NCBI RefSeq assembly: GCF_000155975.1
Contig: NZ_GG730299.1
Coordinates: 2,458,204-2,522,203 of the forward strand
From: Citrobacter youngae ATCC 29220
GTDB taxonomy: Bacteria > Pseudomonadota > Gammaproteobacteria > Enterobacterales > Enterobacteriaceae
Reading direction: 5' to 3'
DNA: 64,000 bases
Position numbers and translations under genes: made by a program. A model generated the notes under the pieces. The model was not told the origin of the DNA. It did no database searches and saw only the letters and a list, made by a program, of their open reading frames with translations. This document shows positions 44,107 to 55,556 of the stretch, one piece after another. Every line of letters begins with the position of its first letter. Positions within the stretch are counted from its first letter, which is position 1.

Positions 44107-45039
44107 TCAGCGCTGCGCGTTCAGCTCAGCAATATCCTTCGGCGTGGTGCGACAGCACCCGCCAATCAACCGGGCGCCAGCGGCCCGCCACTGCGGCAGA
44201 TAATCTGCAAGATGCGCACAATGCTCACCGTGATGATGCCAGGTTTTGCTCGCGGCATCGTACTGCTCGCCGGAGTTTGGATACACCACCAGCGGCAGCG
44301 CCGTTAAGCCGTGCAGATGCTGCAATGCGGCGGTAGTCTTTTCCAGCGCAATGCAGTTAATGCCTAACGCCACTACCTGCGGATAACCCGCCAGCAGCGC
44401 CACCACGTCACGCAGCGGCGTACCGTCGCTCAGGTGTTCGCTGTCACGCAGGGTAAACGAAAACCACGCCCGGGCACGCGGATACGCGGTCAGCAGCTCA
44501 GCCAGCGCGCCAATCTCGGTAAAATTCGGCAGGGTTTCGCAGGCCAGCAGATCGGCTCCGGCATCCAGCAAAGCTTCCACGCGCGGACGGTGAAACGCCT
44601 GCAACGCCCCGACGCTGCGCTGGTAATCGCCACGGTATTCAGAGCCATCCGCCAGATACGCGCCGTAAGGCCCAACAGAACCGGCCACCAGCAGCGTGCC
44701 CGCCTGCGGGTTTTCCGCCAGATATGCTTCACGCGCTTTACGGGCTAACTCCACGCTTTTACCAATCAGCGCTTTCGACTGCGCCTCATCCAGACCACGC
44801 GCGGCAAGACCTGCCGGTGTCGCCTGATAGCTGGCGGTGATCGCGCATTGCGCTCCCGCCCGGTAATAATCAAGATGCACTTCGCGGATAAGCTGCGGGT
44901 TTTCGACCAGCACTTTGGCTGACCACAGGCTGTCGGCTAAGTTACACCCTCGCGCTTCCAGCTCCGTCGCCATCGCGCCGTCCAGTAACAGGAAATCCTG
45001 TTTTTCAAGGAGAGCGCGTAACGGATTATGCTGCGACAT
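44107..45039 (-). CDS. mmuM: MmuM, homocysteine S-methyltransferase
   Basis: MmuM transfers a methyl group from S-methylmethionine (or S-adenosylmethionine) to homocysteine, giving methionine. It has 310 residues, the E. coli length, and starts MSQHNPLRALLEKQDFLLLD. The zinc cysteines are in GINCIAL and the pair GGCCRTTP near the C-terminus. In E. coli it is cotranscribed with mmuP, the S-methylmethionine importer. Here no mmuP precedes it; mhpT follows 123 bases further on. It may therefore depend on another importer or on S-adenosylmethionine. Confidence 0.96.
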   Translation of the reverse strand: MSQHNPLRALLEKQDFLLLDGAMATELEARGCNLADSLWSAKVLVENPQLIREVHLDYYRAGAQCAITASYQATPAGLAARGLDEAQSKALIGKSVELARKAREAYLAENPQAGTLLVAGSVGPYGAYLADGSEYRGDYQRSVGALQAFHRPRVEALLDAGADLLACETLPNFTEIGALAELLTAYPRARAWFSFTLRDSEHLSDGTPLRDVVALLAGYPQVVALGINCIALEKTTAALQHLHGLTALPLVVYPNSGEQYDAASKTWHHHGEHCAHLADYLPQWRAAGARLIGGCCRTTPKDIAELNAQR

Positions 45040-45162
45040 GTTCTGGCTCCTGTTTTAACGGACGTCAACCGTTACCATAACACAGTCGTACAGGTGGGGA
45101 TCCGCGCCCGCCCGCAATTATGCACATGCCTCACCCCGCGCAGACGCAGATGCCGCTGCGCC

Positions 45163-46374
45163 TCAGGTTCCGCTGGCCTGTACCGTCATCTGCGATTTGC
45201 GGCTCATCAGGATAAACACCGCCAGCCCGGCCAGCAGAATGCCCGGCGCGGAGGCCGCCATCACCCCCACCGTTCCGGTGCCGAGCGCTAACATTTTTCC
45301 CGCCAGCAGCGGGCCGCTCATCGCGCCCAGACGTCCGACCGCCACGGCGGTGCCAACCCCAGTGGCGCGGATCTGCGTGCTATAAAACAGCGGCGCCAGC
45401 GCGTACAGCACGCTTTGCCCGCCGGTGGCAAACATCCCCGCCACAAATCCCGCCATCAGCATGCCGCTGAATGTCGACACCGTGCCCAGCGCCAGCAGCG
45501 AGGCCAGCATCCCGGTGTAGATCAGCAGCGACATCACCACCGGGCGCAGTTTATCCATCAACGCACCGAGGATTAACGTGCCGCTGGCCGCGCCGATTTG
45601 CAGGGCAAACATCACGCCCGCCGCCTGCGAGGGACGAAAGCCCTGCTCCACCAGCAGCATCGGCAGCCAGTTGATCAGCATGTACACCACCAGCAGGGTG
45701 AAGAAATAGCACAGCCACAGCAGCAGCGTGGCGGTCACTGTCGCTGGCGCAAACAGCGCGCGCAGCGGCGCGGCGGTCACCTGCGTTTGTTGGGCATAAA
45801 CCTGCGATTCCGGTAGCCAGCGCATCAGCAGCGGCACCAGCAGCAGCGGAATTACCCCGCCAACCCAGAACACCGTTTGCCAGGCGGAGGCCAGACCGCT
45901 AAACCCGAGCGCCGCCGCTAACGCCGCGCCAATCGGCACGCCGCAGTACATCAGGCTCACCGCCGTACCGCGAAAACGCGGACCCGCCGCTTCGGAGGTC
46001 AGCGCGATCAGGTTCGGCAACGCCGCGCCCAGGCCAACGCCGGTCATCAGGCGGGCAAACACCAGCGACGAGAAGTCCCAGGAGATCGCCGTCGCCAGCG
46101 AGAACAGGCCGAACAGCGCCACGGAGCCAATAAGAATGCGCTTGCGGCCATAGCGGTCGGCCAGCATGCCGCCAACCAATGCGCCGGGCAGCAGGCCGAG
46201 AATGCCTGCGCTGAAGATCCAGCCCATCTGCATTTTATCCAGCGCAAACGCCTGGGCGATGCCGACGGCAGCGATCCCAGCGGCCTGGAGATCCAGCCCT
46301 TCCATCAGGGCGACGAAAAAGCACAGCCCGACGGTCAACGTCAGGCGCCTGGATGCGGGGGTACGGGTCGTCAT
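45163..46374 (-). CDS. mhpT: MhpT, 3-(3-hydroxyphenyl)propionate transporter
   Basis: MhpT is an MFS aromatic acid:proton symporter that brings hydroxyphenylpropionate into the cell. From ATG 46374, after AGAGGGAC, it has 403 residues, equal to E. coli. About twelve helices are present, with the family loop GGMLADRYGRKRILIG and the DLQAAGIA segment in helix 1. A 67-codon open stretch before this start is out of register with the family and overlaps mhpE. It is the last gene of the mhp operon, 68 bases after mhpE. Confidence 0.95.
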   Translation of the reverse strand: MTTRTPASRRLTLTVGLCFFVALMEGLDLQAAGIAAVGIAQAFALDKMQMGWIFSAGILGLLPGALVGGMLADRYGRKRILIGSVALFGLFSLATAISWDFSSLVFARLMTGVGLGAALPNLIALTSEAAGPRFRGTAVSLMYCGVPIGAALAAALGFSGLASAWQTVFWVGGVIPLLLVPLLMRWLPESQVYAQQTQVTAAPLRALFAPATVTATLLLWLCYFFTLLVVYMLINWLPMLLVEQGFRPSQAAGVMFALQIGAASGTLILGALMDKLRPVVMSLLIYTGMLASLLALGTVSTFSGMLMAGFVAGMFATGGQSVLYALAPLFYSTQIRATGVGTAVAVGRLGAMSGPLLAGKMLALGTGTVGVMAASAPGILLAGLAVFILMSRKSQMTVQASGT

Positions 46375-46442
46375 AAGATGTCCCTCTGAGGTCACGATGC
46401 AGGTGAATCGCGGCTGATACGTTGCCAGCCGCGTAATCATTT

Positions 46443-47452
46443 TTATTTGCCGTTGCGCAGATCCAGCGCCACGTCGACGATCATATCTTCCTGGCCGCCC
46501 ACCATTCGGCGTTTGCCCAGTTCCACCAGAATATCGACCGCGCTCAGGCCATAGCGCGCCGCCGCCACTTCGCAATGGCGCAGGAAGCTGGAGTACACCC
46601 CGGCATAGCCCAGCGCCAGCGTTTCGCGATCCACCCGCACCGGGCGGTCCTGCAGCGGACGCACCAGATCGTCGGCGGCGTCCATCAGCGCATACAGATC
46701 GGTGCCGTGCTGCCAGCCGAGCTTATCCGCCGCGGCGATAAACACCTCCAGCGGCGCATTGCCCGCCCCTGCGCCCATGCCCGCCAGGCTGGCGTCAATG
46801 CGGTCGCAGCCCTCTTCCACCGCGGCAATCGAGTTCGCCACGCCGAGACTCAGGTTATGGTGCGCATGCATCCCGGTTTCCGTTTCCGGCTTCAGCACCG
46901 CCTTCAGGGCGCGGAAGCGGGCGCGGATATCGCTCATGTTCATCGCCCCGCCGGAATCGACCACATAGATACAGGTCGCGCCGTAGTTTTCCATCAGCTT
47001 CGCCTGCTGCGCCAGGTTCTCCGGGGTGGTCATATGGCTCATCATCAGAAAGCCAACGGTATCCATGCCCAGCTCGCGCGCATACTGAATATGCTGGGCC
47101 GACACGTCCGCTTCAGTGCAGTGGGTCGCCACACGCACCACCCGTGCGCCTGCCTGATACGCATTTTTCAGGTCGTGAATGGTGCCGATCCCCGGCAGCA
47201 GCAGCGTGGCGATTTTGGCGTGCTGCACCACGTCCGCCGCCGCTTCAATCCACTCGAGATCGCTGTGCGCGCCAAAGCCGTAGTTAAAGCTTGAGCCCTG
47301 TAAACCATCGCCGTGCGCCACTTCGATGGAATCAACCCGCGCGTCGTCCAGCGCTTTGGCAATCTGGCGTACGTTTTCCAGCGAATACTGGTGACGAATG
47401 GCGTGCATGCCGTCGCGCAGGGTCACGTCAGAGATATAGAGTTTTTTACCGT

Positions 47453-47456
<4 letters not shown>
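46443..47456 (-). CDS. mhpE: MhpE, 4-hydroxy-2-oxovalerate aldolase
   Basis: MhpE cleaves 4-hydroxy-2-oxopentanoate to pyruvate and acetaldehyde and channels the acetaldehyde to MhpF. It has 337 residues, the E. coli length. The HMGL-like TIM barrel has the N-terminal TLRDGMHA motif with the metal aspartate and catalytic arginine, and the metal histidines are in GMHAHHNL. The start overlaps the mhpF stop by four bases, matching their physical complex. Confidence 0.97.
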
Positions 47457-49218
<1,762 letters not shown>

Positions 49219-50085
49219 TTAAGGACGCGCGAGGAAGTTCAGCACCAGCTGGTTAAAGGCATCCGCATGTTCCCATTGCGCCCAGTGCCCGCAGTCGCGA
49301 TAGATGTGCAGCTCGGAACCGGTAATCCCGGAGAGCAGACGCAGACCGGCGTCCATCGGTACAAAGCGGTCGTTACGCCCCCAGACAATCAGGGTCTGGG
49401 CTTTGATTTCCCCCAGGCGCGGGCTGAAGTCCGGGAACTGTTTCGGGTTGGCTTCCAGGCTCTGGACAAAGTTTTCCAGGTGATCGCGACGCGACAGCAT
49501 GTTGTTCAGACGCGCCTCAAACAGCGCCTCGGTCAGGTCACTGGTGTCGAAGACGAAGATCTCCATCATCAGCTTCAGGTTCTCGATAGTCGGTTCGCGG
49601 TACAGCTGATTCAGGCGCTTGATGCCTTCGGTCGGCATTGGAGTAAACAGGCTCATGCCGCCCGTCCCGCCGCCCATCAGCACCAGCTTGCCCACGCGCT
49701 CCGGCCAGCTCAGGGTGAACGCCACTGCACTGTGGCCGCCCATCGAGTTGCCCAGCAGGTGGATTTTCTGAATATCCAGCCGATCGACCACGCTTTTGAG
49801 GATGCGGGCGTTAAGGTCGGATCGCGAACCGCGGTTAACGATCCCATCGCTTTTTCCCCAACCCGGACAATCCAGCAGGATCACCCGGTATCCGGCTTCC
49901 ACCAGCGGATCGATGTTGCGGCTGAAGTTTGCCCAGCCCGTCGCGCCAGGACCGGAGCCGTGCAGCAGCACAACGGTCTCTTCGCCCTGCCCACAGTCAT
50001 TGAAATGTACGCGCAGGGTTTCGCCTGCCTCCTGCACCTCCAGAAAACGGCTGGTGGCGGCTTCGGTTTGCGGTTGGTAAGTCAT
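49219..50085 (-). CDS. mhpC: MhpC, ring-fission product hydrolase
   Basis: MhpC splits the carbon-carbon bond of 2-hydroxy-6-oxonona-2,4-diene-1,9-dioate, giving hydroxypentadienoate and succinate. I use ATG 50085, with AGGAG upstream, giving 288 residues as in E. coli. The alpha/beta hydrolase motifs are the oxyanion loop [10 protein letters not shown], the nucleophile elbow GNSMGGHS, the acid in GRNDRFVP and the histidine in DCGHWAQWE. Confidence 0.97.
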   Translation of the reverse strand: MTYQPQTEAATSRFLEVQEAGETLRVHFNDCGQGEETVVLLHGSGPGATGWANFSRNIDPLVEAGYRVILLDCPGWGKSDGIVNRGSRSDLNARILKSVVDRLDIQKIHLLGNSMGGHSAVAFTLSWPERVGKLVLMGGGTGGMSLFTPMPTEGIKRLNQLYREPTIENLKLMMEIFVFDTSDLTEALFEARLNNMLSRRDHLENFVQSLEANPKQFPDFSPRLGEIKAQTLIVWGRNDRFVPMDAGLRLLSGITGSELHIYRDCGHWAQWEHADAFNQLVLNFLARP

Positions 50086-50113
50086 CTTCTTCTCCTGCAT
50101 ATTCAGTTCTGTT

Positions 50114-51058
50114 TCAGTTCTGTGTGGTGGCGCTCAGGGAGCCGAATCCGGCGATCCACTCCGGGATCGGGCGGTAATAACGGCCTTCACTACGCCAGTT
50201 GCCAAAGGCAGAAATGGCGGCGAAGGCGGCAACCCAGGTTTTCACTTCGTGCGTTGATTTGCCCGCCATCGCGGACAACTCTTCGTTACTGACGGCGTCC
50301 AGTTCCTGCAAACGCCCCTGCTCAAGCAGGGTCATAAAGCGGTTATCCCAGACGGGGTTAAGCGGGTGCAGCGAGTGCTGGTCTTGCACAAACTTCTCGG
50401 CGGCGCTGATCACCCGCTGCTGGCGCAGCTCCCGCTCGTTTTCGGGTAATTGCTTCCCGCTGCCGAGCAGGCGGTCGCGCATATGGGCATCGGCTTTCGC
50501 CAGCTCCGGTACCGGCGGCTGATGCGACAGGCCGCCGGAGCCCAAAAACAGCACGCGCTTATTCAGCGAACTGGCAAAACGGCCAATGGCTTCCCCGAGC
50601 ATGCGGGTACGCTGAAAGCCCGGCAGCGGCGTGGCGACGCCATTAATAAACACCGGCAGCACAGGCACCTTATCCAGCCCGCCGAGCAAAAACTCCAGCG
50701 GCTGCGCAAAGCCGTGATCGACCTGCATGTTGTAGGACACGGCGAGATCGATGCCGCTTTTCATCACCGCGTGGGCGCAGGCTTCGGCGAGATCTGTCGG
50801 CACCGGCAGCTCCCCCGCCGCGCTGCCGAAATCGCCGATCGCCGTGGCTCCCACGCCTAAACAGAACGGCGGCATCACGTCGTAGAAAAACCCGTTGTAG
50901 TGATCGGGCGCAAACAGCACCACCAGTTCGGGCTCGAACGCCGCAATGCGCGCGCGGGCGCTGGCAATCACGCCGTTGACCTCGTCGAGCACGGCCTGCG
51001 CCGGGTCGACATAGCCCACCAGCGGCGAGTGGGAAAGACAGTGAAGATAAGCGTGCAT
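50114..51058 (-). CDS. mhpB: MhpB, 2,3-dihydroxyphenylpropionate 1,2-dioxygenase
   Basis: MhpB is a class III iron(II) extradiol dioxygenase that opens the catechol ring next to the hydroxyls. It has 314 residues, as in E. coli. Histidines of the LigB family are in [10 protein letters not shown] near the start, in [10 protein letters not shown] and in [11 protein letters not shown]; those in the first and second segments are metal or catalytic residues in the family. It is only one base from the mhpA stop. Confidence 0.97.
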   Translation of the reverse strand: MHAYLHCLSHSPLVGYVDPAQAVLDEVNGVIASARARIAAFEPELVVLFAPDHYNGFFYDVMPPFCLGVGATAIGDFGSAAGELPVPTDLAEACAHAVMKSGIDLAVSYNMQVDHGFAQPLEFLLGGLDKVPVLPVFINGVATPLPGFQRTRMLGEAIGRFASSLNKRVLFLGSGGLSHQPPVPELAKADAHMRDRLLGSGKQLPENERELRQQRVISAAEKFVQDQHSLHPLNPVWDNRFMTLLEQGRLQELDAVSNEELSAMAGKSTHEVKTWVAAFAAISAFGNWRSEGRYYRPIPEWIAGFGSLSATTQN

Positions 51059-51059
51059 A

Positions 51060-52724
51060 TCAGGCTACCTTTTCAACGGGAAGATCGGCATTGACGCGAG
51101 TGAGCGTCATCACCGACGCCAGTTTATTCAGGGTACTGCCCAGGGTTTGCGGAATGGCGATGGCGGCGACAAAGCGGTCCGGGCGCATCACCACCAGCGC
51201 GGCGTTGTGTTGGGCAAACCACGCCCGCAGACGGTTCTGCGTATCGCCAATGCGGATAACGCCGTCGTGGTTATCCTGATCGGTGCTGATTTGTGTATCC
51301 GGCACCACCTGGATAAACCGCGTGCCCAGCGCCCGCCACTGTTGGATCTGCGCCTCGCTCATGCCCCACAGCGGGTTACAGCCCCAGCCAATCACCGCGA
51401 AATTTGGTCCGATAACGTTGTCGAGCAGCGTCACATCGCCCGATTCCAGCGTCACCTTCGGCTGGATAAACATCTTGCCGACCGGTGAGGTTTTCGCCTC
51501 ACCTTCACGCACCAGCGCCCCGGCGTGATACTGCGGCATCGGCTTAAAGCGCATTTCGAGGAAGTAGCGTTTGACCGGCGGAATATAGTTCAGCACCCAG
51601 GACACCCCGTCGCGCACCGCCCCGTGCCAGCGTTTCGGCGGCGCCAGCACGTTGCCTGCGGTCACGGAGAGATCGATCATCGCTTTGGCGTGGTCGCGGC
51701 GTTCCTGCTGGTAGGTATCCAGCAGCGCATCACCCGCTTTACCGTTAATCACCAGCGCCAGTTTCCACGCCAGGTTGAAGGCATCGCGCATGCCGCTGTT
51801 GTAGCCCTGTCCCTGCCAGACCGGCATAATGTGCGCCGCATCGCCCGCCAGCAGCACACGGTCAATACGAAAACGTTCGGCCAGACGGGCGTTATGGGTA
51901 TACACGCGCTGGCGGATCGGCTCGACGTTATCCGGATTCGGCAGCACTTTGCTCAAGAGCTGGCGCATATTTTGCGGCTCGCTAAGCTGCGCTTCGGTTT
52001 CCCCCGGCATCACCATAAATTCAAAGCGACGCACCGCGTGCGGCAGCGCGGCGGAGACATACGGGCGCACCGGATCGCAACACAAATACACATGCGGCGT
52101 GCTGAGCGGATCGTTGGCGATATCCACCACAATCCACTGATTTGGCGCGGTTTTTCCCTCAAATGGTACATTCAGCGAGCGCCTGATGTTGCTGGCGCCG
52201 CCGTCGCAGGCCACCAGCCACTGGGCTTTCACCGTTTCACGCTGACCATCCGGCGCTTTCAGGTTCAGCGTCACTTCGCCGTTCTGCTGGCTGAAGGCCT
52301 CCAGTTCGCGGGAGAACAGGCAGCGCACGTTGGGAAAACGCGACAGTCCTTCCAGCATCACCGCATCCACCTGCGGCTGAATAAACGCATTGCGGCGCGA
52401 CCAGCCAAATTCGTCGGTCATCGGCTGGATATCGGCAAAACAGCGGCCTTTCGGGGTGAGAAAGCGCATCGCGTGCCACGGCGTGGTGTGCGGCAAAACG
52501 TTCTCGACCAGGCCAACGGACTGCATGGTGCGCAACGCTTCATCGTCAATACCGATGGCGCGGGGATAGTCGATCAGCGTATCAAGCTTCTCCACGATCA
52601 GGACTTCAATGCCCATCTGACCAAGATAGTTGGCCATCATCAGCCCCACCGGACCGGCACCGGCAATTGCCACCTGCACGCTGTGCTGCACTGCGGGTTG
52701 GATATCAGGGTTTATCGTTGTCAT
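51060..52724 (-). CDS. mhpA: MhpA, 3-(3-hydroxyphenyl)propionate hydroxylase
   Basis: MhpA is an FAD- and NADH-dependent class A monooxygenase that adds the second ring hydroxyl. It has 554 residues, equal to E. coli. The FAD-binding GxGxxG is in [15 protein letters not shown], the DG motif is in [13 protein letters not shown], and the second FAD motif is [20 protein letters not shown]. It is the first gene of the operon; its promoter faces mhpR across about 190 bases that carry the MhpR operator. Confidence 0.97.
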   Translation of the reverse strand: MTTINPDIQPAVQHSVQVAIAGAGPVGLMMANYLGQMGIEVLIVEKLDTLIDYPRAIGIDDEALRTMQSVGLVENVLPHTTPWHAMRFLTPKGRCFADIQPMTDEFGWSRRNAFIQPQVDAVMLEGLSRFPNVRCLFSRELEAFSQQNGEVTLNLKAPDGQRETVKAQWLVACDGGASNIRRSLNVPFEGKTAPNQWIVVDIANDPLSTPHVYLCCDPVRPYVSAALPHAVRRFEFMVMPGETEAQLSEPQNMRQLLSKVLPNPDNVEPIRQRVYTHNARLAERFRIDRVLLAGDAAHIMPVWQGQGYNSGMRDAFNLAWKLALVINGKAGDALLDTYQQERRDHAKAMIDLSVTAGNVLAPPKRWHGAVRDGVSWVLNYIPPVKRYFLEMRFKPMPQYHAGALVREGEAKTSPVGKMFIQPKVTLESGDVTLLDNVIGPNFAVIGWGCNPLWGMSEAQIQQWRALGTRFIQVVPDTQISTDQDNHDGVIRIGDTQNRLRAWFAQHNAALVVMRPDRFVAAIAIPQTLGSTLNKLASVMTLTRVNADLPVEKVA

Positions 52725-52867
52725 TTCAGAACCTCACTACTCGGACAAAACGCAATTGCTGACCCTGGTGAGGCGCAATTTATTTTGTTAAAAATATGTG
52801 AATGATTTTTTATTGTGCGGTCAGTATAGAAGTGAGATTTTGCGCTACAATCAAAACATGCCTGGAT

Positions 52868-52883
52868 GTGCACCTAGTGCACC
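52868..52883. promoter_or_regulatory. MhpR operator between mhpA and mhpR
   Basis: The palindrome GTGCACCTAGTGCAC followed by C matches the E. coli MhpR site (GTGCACCTGGTGCAC) except for one base. It lies 48 bases before the mhpR start and about 145 bases before mhpA, as expected for activation of mhpA in the presence of phenylpropionate. Confidence 0.85.
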
Positions 52884-52915
52884 ACGTTGTTTTACCTGTA
52901 GATTTGTCAATAAAT

Positions 52916-53728
52916 ATGAAAAATGATGAGAGCACTGAATACAAAACCGTGCGCGGCTTAACGCGCGGATTAATGTTATTAAATATGTTAAATCGACTCG
53001 ATGGCGGGGCCAGCGTTGGCCTGCTGGCAGAGCTGAGCGGCCTGCATCGCACGACGGTCAGGCGGTTACTGGAAACGTTGCAGGATGAGGGTTACGTCCG
53101 GCGCAGCCTGTCCGATGACAGCTTTCGTTTAACCATTAAGGTCCGTCAGCTCAGCGAGGGATTTCGTGACGAGCAGTGGATTTCTGCGCTCGCCGCGCCG
53201 CTGCTGGGGGATTTGCTGCGCGAAGTCATCTGGCCGACCGACGTTTCCACGCTGGACGTGGACGCGATGGTGGTGCGTGAAACCACCCACCGCTTCAGCC
53301 GCCTGTCATTTCACCGGGCAATGGTTGGACGTCGTCTGCCGCTGCTGAAAACCGCCTCCGGCCTGACCTGGCTGGCATTTTGCCCGGAGAATGAACGACA
53401 GGAACTGATCGAAATGCTGGCGTCACGACCAGGAGAAGCGTTCCAGCTGGCGCGCGAACCGTTGAAGCTCAACGCCATTCTGACCCGCGCGCGTAAAGAC
53501 GGCTTTGGACAGAACTATCGCGGCTGGGATCAGGAGGAGAAAATCGCCTCTATCGCGGTGCCGATCCGCAGCGAACAGCGGGTGATCGGTTGCCTGAACC
53601 TGGTGTATATGGCCAGCGCCATGACCATCGAACAGGCGGCGGAAAAGCATCTTCCGGCCTTACAAAAAGTGGCAAAACAGATTGAGGACGGTGTGGAGTC
53701 GCAGGATATTTTGGTGGCCGGGAGGTGA
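52916..53728 (+). CDS. mhpR: MhpR, IclR-family activator of mhp genes
   Basis: MhpR activates the mhp operon when hydroxyphenylpropionate binds. From ATG 52916 it has 270 residues; the frame is open for 38 codons upstream, across its own operator, so the longer start was rejected. An N-terminal winged helix (GLLAELSGLHRTTVRRLLETL) is followed by the IclR effector domain with KIASIAVPIRSEQRVIGCLNL. The protein stops at ILVAGR, seven residues earlier than E. coli MhpR, which ends in RSGMHLR. The point where the two species differ is the edge of the island that follows. Confidence 0.95.
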   Translation: MKNDESTEYKTVRGLTRGLMLLNMLNRLDGGASVGLLAELSGLHRTTVRRLLETLQDEGYVRRSLSDDSFRLTIKVRQLSEGFRDEQWISALAAPLLGDLLREVIWPTDVSTLDVDAMVVRETTHRFSRLSFHRAMVGRRLPLLKTASGLTWLAFCPENERQELIEMLASRPGEAFQLAREPLKLNAILTRARKDGFGQNYRGWDQEEKIASIAVPIRSEQRVIGCLNLVYMASAMTIEQAAEKHLPALQKVAKQIEDGVESQDILVAGR

Positions 53729-53836
53729 AGTGGATCACAGTTATCGGTGCATACTGCAAACAGCATAATTATCATAGCCATTCTATTTAATGATAAAATA
53801 ACGCACGCAAATAGTAGACGAATACAGAGAAACATC

Positions 53837-54232
53837 TTGAGAACAAATAAAAAATGTCTGGGATATATTTCGATAGTTGTCGATGATTACGACAGAGCTA
53901 TCGATTATTACGTAAATAAACTCGGTTTTACCCTGATTGAAGATACCCCGCAGCCGGGGAAGCGTTGGGTTGTGGTATCTCCGAATCCGGAAAGCGACTG
54001 TCATTTATTACTCGCCAGAGCCGCTAATGAGACCCAGGAAGCATTCATCGGTAACCAATGTGGAGGACGCGTATTCCTGTTTCTACAAACCGACGATTTT
54101 TGGCGTGATTATCATGCAATGAAGTCGGCTGGCGTTCAGTTTTGCGAAGCCCCCAGAGAAGAAGAATACGGTACCGTTGTTGTCTTTGAGGATCATCACG
54201 GCAATCGATGGGATTTATTACAGAGAAAGTAA
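53837..54232 (+). CDS. VOC (glyoxalase/bleomycin resistance-type) family protein
   Basis: This is a 131-residue single-domain protein of the vicinal oxygen chelate superfamily. It has LGYISIVVDDYDRAIDYYV at the N-terminus, QCGGRVFLFLQTDDFWRDY in the middle and VFEDHHGNRWDLLQ at the end, where a metal glutamate would lie. I chose the TTG at 53837 with AGAGA just upstream because the fold begins there; a GTG at 53747 adds 30 AT-rich, unconserved residues. Codons are more AT-rich than those of the mhp genes. The substrate is unknown; antibiotic resistance should not be assumed. First gene of the mhpR-lacI island. Confidence 0.72.
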   Translation: MRTNKKCLGYISIVVDDYDRAIDYYVNKLGFTLIEDTPQPGKRWVVVSPNPESDCHLLLARAANETQEAFIGNQCGGRVFLFLQTDDFWRDYHAMKSAGVQFCEAPREEEYGTVVVFEDHHGNRWDLLQRK

Positions 54233-54317
54233 GGGTCATAAGTAGCCATTAACGTTATCTGACTCAACTTAATATACATTTCTGGCACAACGTTGTTCCT
54301 CCCGCGCCCCAAATAAA

Positions 54318-54360
54318 AATACCGAAACCCCGCTTCAGAAAAGAGCAGCGTTTCGGTATT
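54318..54360 (-). terminator. Terminator of the cold-shock-domain gene
   Basis: AATACCGAAAC (54318-54328) and GTTTCGGTATT (54350-54360) form a perfect eleven-pair stem. On the minus strand it is followed by TTTATTT. It may also end the VOC gene transcript from the other side. Confidence 0.82.
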
Positions 54361-54378
54361 CATTCACTCCGGAGGGCT

Positions 54379-54855
54379 TCAGACCTTAAGCAGTTTCACC
54401 GTCGCGTCGATGTCGATTTCATCTTCAGAGAAGATCAGCGTCGTGCCCTGGAAGGTGGTGATGGCCAGTTTTTTCAACGTGCGCATCTCGCCAGGTTTGA
54501 CGTCTGATTTCGGTCGGATACTGTTCATCAGCACGCCGACAGACAGCACCGCATTTTCTTTGTCGATACGGGTTTCAGCAGGAACCTCTTCGCTGTACAC
54601 CAGGTATGACTTGATCGAGGTGAGCTTCAGACGCTCGCCAGCGATGTAGATGTATTTACTGTCTGGTATGACTTTTACCGCGTAGGCAGACAAGCCTTTG
54701 TTATTGGTGGTGGGTTCAAAAGTCACCGCCGCGTCTTTTTTGATCAGCTCAGGATTAGCAACCTTAATCACATGAAAATAGCGGTTGTCGCCGTTTTCAT
54801 CTTTGATAAATCCAAAGCCTTTATCTTTAAACCACGTTGTGATTGTTCCGTTCAT
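54379..54855 (-). CDS. Protein with N-terminal cold-shock domain and unknown C-terminal domain
   Basis: The 158-residue product starts MNGTITTWFKDKGFGFIKDE. The first 65 residues form a CspA-type OB fold with one clear RNP-1-like motif, KGFGFI, and a degenerate second motif (NRYFHV in place of VFVHF). The remaining 90 residues (IPDSKYIYIAG to DATVKLLKV) match no family I know; predicted alternating strands suggest a second small beta domain. CspA-type proteins are about 70 residues, so this is a two-domain variant. AGGCGG precedes the ATG. RNA or single-strand DNA binding is plausible from the first domain only. Confidence 0.75.
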   Translation of the reverse strand: MNGTITTWFKDKGFGFIKDENGDNRYFHVIKVANPELIKKDAAVTFEPTTNNKGLSAYAVKVIPDSKYIYIAGERLKLTSIKSYLVYSEEVPAETRIDKENAVLSVGVLMNSIRPKSDVKPGEMRTLKKLAITTFQGTTLIFSEDEIDIDATVKLLKV

Positions 54856-54941
54856 TGCTGTTTCCGCCTGATTAAACCTAATACTCGTAGAGTAAACCTA
54901 CTCATTTTGCGCGCAGTGTAAAACACAGGCCACGTCTTTGG

Positions 54942-55187
54942 CTACTCGTTACCCCAGCGATTGAGGAACTCCGCGATATCATCGATACGCTGTGCGTCGA
55001 CTCCGGCCACGGTCGCCATCTCCTGCTGCGCTTCTTCGCCGATCTCTTCGTTGTTCATCAAGCGGACGATCAGCTGCTGGAAGTAGTGCGCCAGCGCGTC
55101 GCGTTCGGCATCGCTCACCGGCTTTGCCGCCTCGGTCGCATACTCATCGGCGATATCATAATATTTTAGCGGAATGTCGTTGTTCAT
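54942..55187 (-). CDS. Small acidic protein, YmjA-like (DUF2543)
   Basis: An 81-residue, strongly acidic, helical protein starts [20 protein letters not shown] and ends [11 protein letters not shown]. As I remember it, E. coli YmjA (81 residues) has almost the same ends, so I assign it to that family with moderate certainty. Function is unknown. GGAG precedes the ATG at 55187. It lies 86 bases upstream of the cold-shock-domain gene on the same strand and may share its transcript. E. coli ymjA is found at a different locus, near psp. Confidence 0.75.
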   Translation of the reverse strand: MNNDIPLKYYDIADEYATEAAKPVSDAERDALAHYFQQLIVRLMNNEEIGEEAQQEMATVAGVDAQRIDDIAEFLNRWGNE

Positions 55188-55556
55188 CAGGGGCTCCGGG
55201 GTGAATACGTGTGCCAGCAGTGGTCTGCCGCGTCTGGTGTGAATGATAGCATTGTTATTTCATGGTTCGCGATCTGTTTTACTGGCTGTAATACGTGGCA
55301 TATATCTGCAATATTTTCTGGAGCCGCTTCGCATTTAATAAATATCCCCCTATTTAAATGACTGTATTTTTATTCAGTTCGATATAATGGCTGCGAATTA
55401 AATAATATGCTACAGAGGCAATATTAAATTACTTTAATTACATAATTGATATCTGCTATTGGCCCAATCCCATCGCTAGTCGCCCATTTGCCCACATTCA
55501 TCTTCTGGACAACACTCTACGATGACGCCACTAACCCAACACGTGGAGCACACACC
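55188..55556. other. 369-base AT-rich gap upstream of the metal-hydrolase gene
   Basis: Divergent promoters for the YmjA-like gene and the hydrolase pair must lie here. Bases 55330-55460 are very AT-rich (ATTAAATAATATGC and similar). A frame entering the hydrolase from 55446 has no conserved residues. Nothing else is recognisable. Confidence 0.45.

Noticed and set aside
51525-52805. 426-codon open frame on the plus strand
   Set aside because: It is antisense to mhpA with no recognisable domain.
53747-53836. Longer GTG start for the VOC protein
   Set aside because: The extra 30 residues are AT-rich, unconserved and have no ribosome site; the fold starts just after the TTG at 53837.
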